DNA from: Parapusillimonas granuli
GTDB lineage: Bacteria; Pseudomonadota; Gammaproteobacteria; Burkholderiales; Burkholderiaceae_B
Direction of reading: 5' to 3'
Assembly: GCF_013416525.1 (NCBI RefSeq)
Contig: NZ_JACCEM010000017.1
Coordinates: 1 to 36,476, forward strand
DNA: 36,476 bases
The position numbers and the translations under genes were made by a program. Shown here piece after piece: positions 33,625 to 36,476 of the stretch. A model generated the notes under the pieces. It searched no databases and was not told the DNA's origin. It saw nothing but the letters and a program-made list of their open reading frames with translations. The number at the start of each line of letters is the position of its first letter. Position 1 is the stretch's first letter.

Positions 33625-35052
33625 ATGGCTATTTCATCAATAGGCGTCGGTTCGGGTCTACCCGTGGACCAGCTGCTCGAGGACCTGCGCAAAGTCGAAA
33701 ACGCGCCTTTGGCCCTGCTGGAATCCAAGGCGACCACCTACCAGAGCCGCCTCACGGCCTATGGGACCATCAAAAGCTCCATCGAGGCCCTGAAAACGGC
33801 ATCCGACGCCCTGGGCAAGTCGGAGACCTTCGGCGCCCTGAAAACCAGCGTGAACACCGACGCCTTCACCGCCACGGCGTCCAACAAGGCGATCGCGGGC
33901 CAGTACAGCGTCAACATCACCCAGCTGGCCACGTCGCAGACGCTTACCAGCGGCGGCTACGCCGACCGCAAGGAACAGCTGGCCGACGGCTCGGTCAAGA
34001 TCACCGTCACCCTGCAAAACAACGAGTCCAAGGAATTCACCCTGTCGCGCGACCAGGCCACCATGGAAGGCCTGGTCAAGGCCATCAATGCGGATGCCAA
34101 GCTGGGCGTGTCGGCCACCATGGTGAACGACGGCTCGGGCACGCCCCACCGCCTGCTGATCACCGCCAAGGACACCGGCACGCAGGCGGCGGTCAAGGAC
34201 ATCACCGTGGCCGCGGGCGACACCGGCGGCGCAACGGACTTCTCCAAGCTGCAGAACCTCATCGGCTTCGGCGCGGGCGCCCCGGCCGGCGGTTCGGGGC
34301 TGGCCGTCACCGCCGCGAACAATGCGCAGCTGTCCATCAACGGCATAGACATCACCAGCCAGAGCAACACGATCGAAGACGCCATCGAAGGCGTCACCCT
34401 CACGCTCGGCAAGGAAACCGAAGCCGGCAAGACCAACACGCTGTCGATCACCCGCGACGACACCGTGACGTCCAAGGCCATCACCACCTTCGTCAACGCC
34501 TACAACAATCTGCAGGGCATCATCAAGACCCTGACGTCTTACGACGTGGACTCGCAGCAAGGCTCCGCCCTGACCGGCGACAGCCTGGCCCGGCGCGTGC
34601 AGACGCAGATACGCTCGGCGCTGAATCCGGTGGCCGCCTCGGGCGCCATCGCCAACCTGTCGCAGCTGGGCATCACCACCGACCCGGCCAGCGGCAACCT
34701 CAAGATCGACGACAAGAAGCTCGCCGCCGCGCTGAAAGACAACATGGCCGACGTCGAAAAGCTGTTCTCCGGCGAAAACGGCATCAGCTCGCGCATGGCC
34801 GCGGTCGCCACCGAATTCACCAAGAGCGGCGGCATCATCGCCAACGCCTCCGACAGCATCTCGCAAACGCTCAAGGACCTCGGCAAGCAGTACGACGCGG
34901 CCACGCTGCGCATCGACGCCAAGATGGAATCCTACCGCAAGCAGTTCTCCGCGCTGGACACCATGATGGCGCAAATGAACTCGGTCAGCAGCTACCTGAC
35001 GCAGCAGCTGGCCATGCTCAACAATCTAAGCTCCAGCAGCAACGACAAATGA
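33625..35052 (+). CDS. fliD: Flagellar filament cap protein FliD
   Basis: The protein has 475 residues. It forms the cap at the filament tip that guides flagellin assembly. The N-terminal FliD domain begins MAISSIGVGSGLPVDQLLEDL with KVENAPLALLESK. The middle part includes flagellin-IN-like segments (ISINGIDIT-type: LSINGIDITSQSNTI) and the C-terminal domain ends in coiled-coil sequence LDTMMAQMNSVSSYLTQQLAML. The ATG at 33625 has GGAG eight bases upstream. An earlier in-frame start at 33577 would add unrelated residues. The stop overlaps the fliS start as ATGA. Confidence 0.95.
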   Translation: MAISSIGVGSGLPVDQLLEDLRKVENAPLALLESKATTYQSRLTAYGTIKSSIEALKTASDALGKSETFGALKTSVNTDAFTATASNKAIAGQYSVNITQLATSQTLTSGGYADRKEQLADGSVKITVTLQNNESKEFTLSRDQATMEGLVKAINADAKLGVSATMVNDGSGTPHRLLITAKDTGTQAAVKDITVAAGDTGGATDFSKLQNLIGFGAGAPAGGSGLAVTAANNAQLSINGIDITSQSNTIEDAIEGVTLTLGKETEAGKTNTLSITRDDTVTSKAITTFVNAYNNLQGIIKTLTSYDVDSQQGSALTGDSLARRVQTQIRSALNPVAASGAIANLSQLGITTDPASGNLKIDDKKLAAALKDNMADVEKLFSGENGISSRMAAVATEFTKSGGIIANASDSISQTLKDLGKQYDAATLRIDAKMESYRKQFSALDTMMAQMNSVSSYLTQQLAMLNNLSSSSNDK

Positions 35053-35483
35053 CCTACTCATCCATTGCACGCGGCCCGAAGCGCCGGCATTCCGTCCAGG
35101 CCTATGCCAACATAGGCCTGGAAACCGAAGTGCTCAGCGCCAGCCCGGAACACCTGATCACCCTTTTGTTCAATGGCGCCCAGGCAGCCATACTGAAGGC
35201 CAGGCTGCACATGGAAAACAACAACATCGAAGGCCGCGGCATGGCGATTTCCAAGGCCATCGACATCGTCGATTCGGGCTTGAAGGCGTCGGTCGACCTG
35301 GAAGCGGGCGGCGAGGTCGCCAAGTACCTGGTTGCCAGCTACGAGCTGATCATACGCAACCTGATGCTGGCCAACCTGCACGTGGACCCCGCCAAGCTGG
35401 ACCTGGCGGAACAAATGCTGAAGGACATCGGCTCCGCCTGGCGCAGCGCCGTGGACCCGGCCAAGACCGAAGGAGCGGCCTGA
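35049..35483 (+). CDS. fliS: Flagellin export chaperone FliS
   Basis: The protein has 144 residues. It binds the C-terminus of flagellin in the cytosol and delivers it to the export gate. The family opening AYANIGLETEVLSASPEHLITLLFNGA is clear, followed by KARLHMENNNIEGRGMAISKAIDIVDSGLKASVDLEAGGEVAKYL and YELIIRNLMLAN. An N-terminal extension of about 17 residues (TYSSIARGPKRRHSVQ) precedes it. Translation is coupled to fliD by the ATGA overlap. Confidence 0.93.
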   Translation: MTYSSIARGPKRRHSVQAYANIGLETEVLSASPEHLITLLFNGAQAAILKARLHMENNNIEGRGMAISKAIDIVDSGLKASVDLEAGGEVAKYLVASYELIIRNLMLANLHVDPAKLDLAEQMLKDIGSAWRSAVDPAKTEGAA

Positions 35484-35589
35484 TTCCGCCTGCATCCGCC
35501 ATGTGTCCTATAGCATATTTTCCAGAATTCCCTATGCTTGCATGTATCGCGCAATCCAACAATCGGCGGCTCGGTCCGGCGACATCACC

Positions 35590-35928
35590 ATGAGCAAAAT
35601 CTCGTCCGTTCTTCATTATTACGAAGCCATCGCCGACATTTCCAGCCAGATGCTGCGCGAAGCTCGTGCCAGCCACTGGGACGAAGTCGTCGCGCTGGGC
35701 GAACGCTACCAGGCGGCCGTGGAATCGCTGCGCAAGCTGGACCACCTGGACGACAGCGATCGCCAGGCCCGGCGCGAACTGCTCACCCGGATACTGAACG
35801 ACGACGCCACCATACGCAGCCTGGCGGCGCCCGAACTCAGCCGCCTCGGCGCGCTCATCGGCAACATGAAGCGCCAGCACGCCGTGCTGCAAACCTATTG
35901 CGCCCCGGCCCTTAATCTGCACTCATGA
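35590..35928 (+). CDS. fliT: Flagellar export chaperone FliT
   Basis: The protein has 112 residues and is all-helical: SKISSVLHYYEAIADISSQMLREARASHWDEVVALGERYQ, then RELLTRILNDDATIRSLAAPELSRLGALIG. FliT chaperones FliD and in enterics also inhibits FlhDC. ATG 35590 gives the usual family length. An in-frame upstream start at 35503 would add 29 unrelated residues. It follows fliS by about 105 bp and ends overlapping the next gene as ATGA. Confidence 0.8.
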   Translation: MSKISSVLHYYEAIADISSQMLREARASHWDEVVALGERYQAAVESLRKLDHLDDSDRQARRELLTRILNDDATIRSLAAPELSRLGALIGNMKRQHAVLQTYCAPALNLHS

Positions 35929-36476
35929 GCGTAGGCGGCCCCTCGGGCCTTGGCACCTTGCTGGTGCAGCGGCTGGACGCCGTCCTGGGCACCACCCTGT
36001 CGCAACAGGCCAATCTGGCCACCGGCGCCCGGCCGGATGCCGTCACCCAAGCCGCCAATCCCGAACAAGCCCATGCGGCGCGCAATGAAACCCTGAGGCA
36101 CCCGCGCGAAGCCGTCGATCGCGCCGCCTCGCAGGCCGGCCAGCAAGGCCGCCAATCCGTCGACAAGGCCAAGCTCGACGCCCGCGCCGCCGAACTGCTG
36201 CAGGCGCGCAACGCTCCCAACACCGCTTTCACGCCCTCCGCGCCCACCACACTGGGACGGGCGGCCCGCACGATCCTGGCATTGCTGACGCTGTATGGCG
36301 ACCAGCCAGCCGCCGTCCAGGGCAGGCGCCCGCTGCTGGGCGGCCAGGGCCAGGCCGGGGCGGGAACGGACCCCGCGGGCGCGGCGCGGCAGAACGAGAT
36401 CGCGTCGGCCAGCAGAGCCCAGGCCGGCGCGCCGGGCGGCGCCGAGGCGGGCTCGGCCAAAGGCGCGGGCCCGGGC
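35925..36476 (+). CDS. fliK: Flagellar hook-length control protein FliK, N-terminal part (partial)
   Basis: The gene is open to the window end (184 codons seen). It begins SVGGPSGLGTLLVQRLDAVLG and continues as Ala/Gln/Gly-rich, low-complexity sequence. One short hydrophobic block is present (TLGRAARTILALLTLYGDQPA). The conserved FliK C-terminal domain would lie beyond the edge. The assignment rests on position after fliT with an ATGA overlap and on the general FliK layout in Burkholderiales, so it is moderate only. Confidence 0.55.
   Translation, partial: MSVGGPSGLGTLLVQRLDAVLGTTLSQQANLATGARPDAVTQAANPEQAHAARNETLRHPREAVDRAASQAGQQGRQSVDKAKLDARAAELLQARNAPNTAFTPSAPTTLGRAARTILALLTLYGDQPAAVQGRRPLLGGQGQAGAGTDPAGAARQNEIASASRAQAGAPGGAEAGSAKGAGPG

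Noticed and set aside
33658-34974. 438-codon - strand open frame opposite fliD
   Set aside because: Shadow of fliD, which has coupled neighbours and clear termini.

Overview
The window looks like a chromosomal piece of a high-GC betaproteobacterium of the order Burkholderiales, most likely Alcaligenaceae (Bordetella/Achromobacter relatives). The reasons are the flagellar genes, a Bug-type solute receptor and the two-step HutF/HutG histidine route. This placement is inferred from protein style only. No rRNA, tRNA or CRISPR array was seen.

Left part (1-12.4 kb): a flagellar region disturbed by mobile DNA. The window opens inside the end of an IS3-family element (transposase tail, then a terminal repeat ending near 126). 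It cuts into a flagellin gene of which only the variable middle and conserved C-terminus remain (127-1259, +). A second, intact and very long flagellin (722 aa) lies at 10056-12224 on the minus strand, so the two conserved 3' ends form an inverted repeat around an accessory island. The island holds a P-loop GTPase with a YaaW/UPF0174 partner, a transposase scrap, a protein-lysine-methyltransferase-like gene, and two nearly identical Rpn-type nuclease genes flanking a higBA toxin-antitoxin pair. It also holds a third broken Rpn copy, a possible IS66 scrap and a YCII-domain gene. The flagellin 1 and GTPase/YaaW stretch is visibly less GC-rich than the rest.

Middle (12.4-28.5 kb): a membrane diguanylate cyclase with a periplasmic solute-binding sensor, preceded by two 80-bp imperfect direct repeats. 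Convergent to it is one apparent 14-gene operon on the minus strand. In order of transcription it encodes an osmoprotectant-type binding protein, a histidine-ammonia-lyase homologue, two permeases, an ATPase, the HutC repressor, a Bug receptor, an ornithine-cyclodeaminase-family protein, a PhnD-like protein, HutU, HutD, HutI, HutF and HutG. The lyase homologue lacks the Ala-Ser-Gly triad that makes the MIO cofactor, and the transporter is of the quaternary-amine class. The best hypothesis is an operon for a trimethylated histidine (hercynine or ergothioneine): uptake, loss of trimethylamine, then the urocanate-to-glutamate pathway. A HutC-type operator overlaps the predicted promoter at 28557-28587.

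Right part (28.6-36.5 kb): a lytic transglycosylase, a methyl-accepting chemotaxis protein with a C-terminal WxxF tether, and a hemerythrin protein behind an NsrR-like nitric-oxide operator. These are followed by fliA (sigma-28, minus) and, divergently, flaG-fliD-fliS-fliT-fliK (fliK runs off the window). Sigma-28 type promoters are readable upstream of both fliC and flaG, linking fliA to its targets in the same window.
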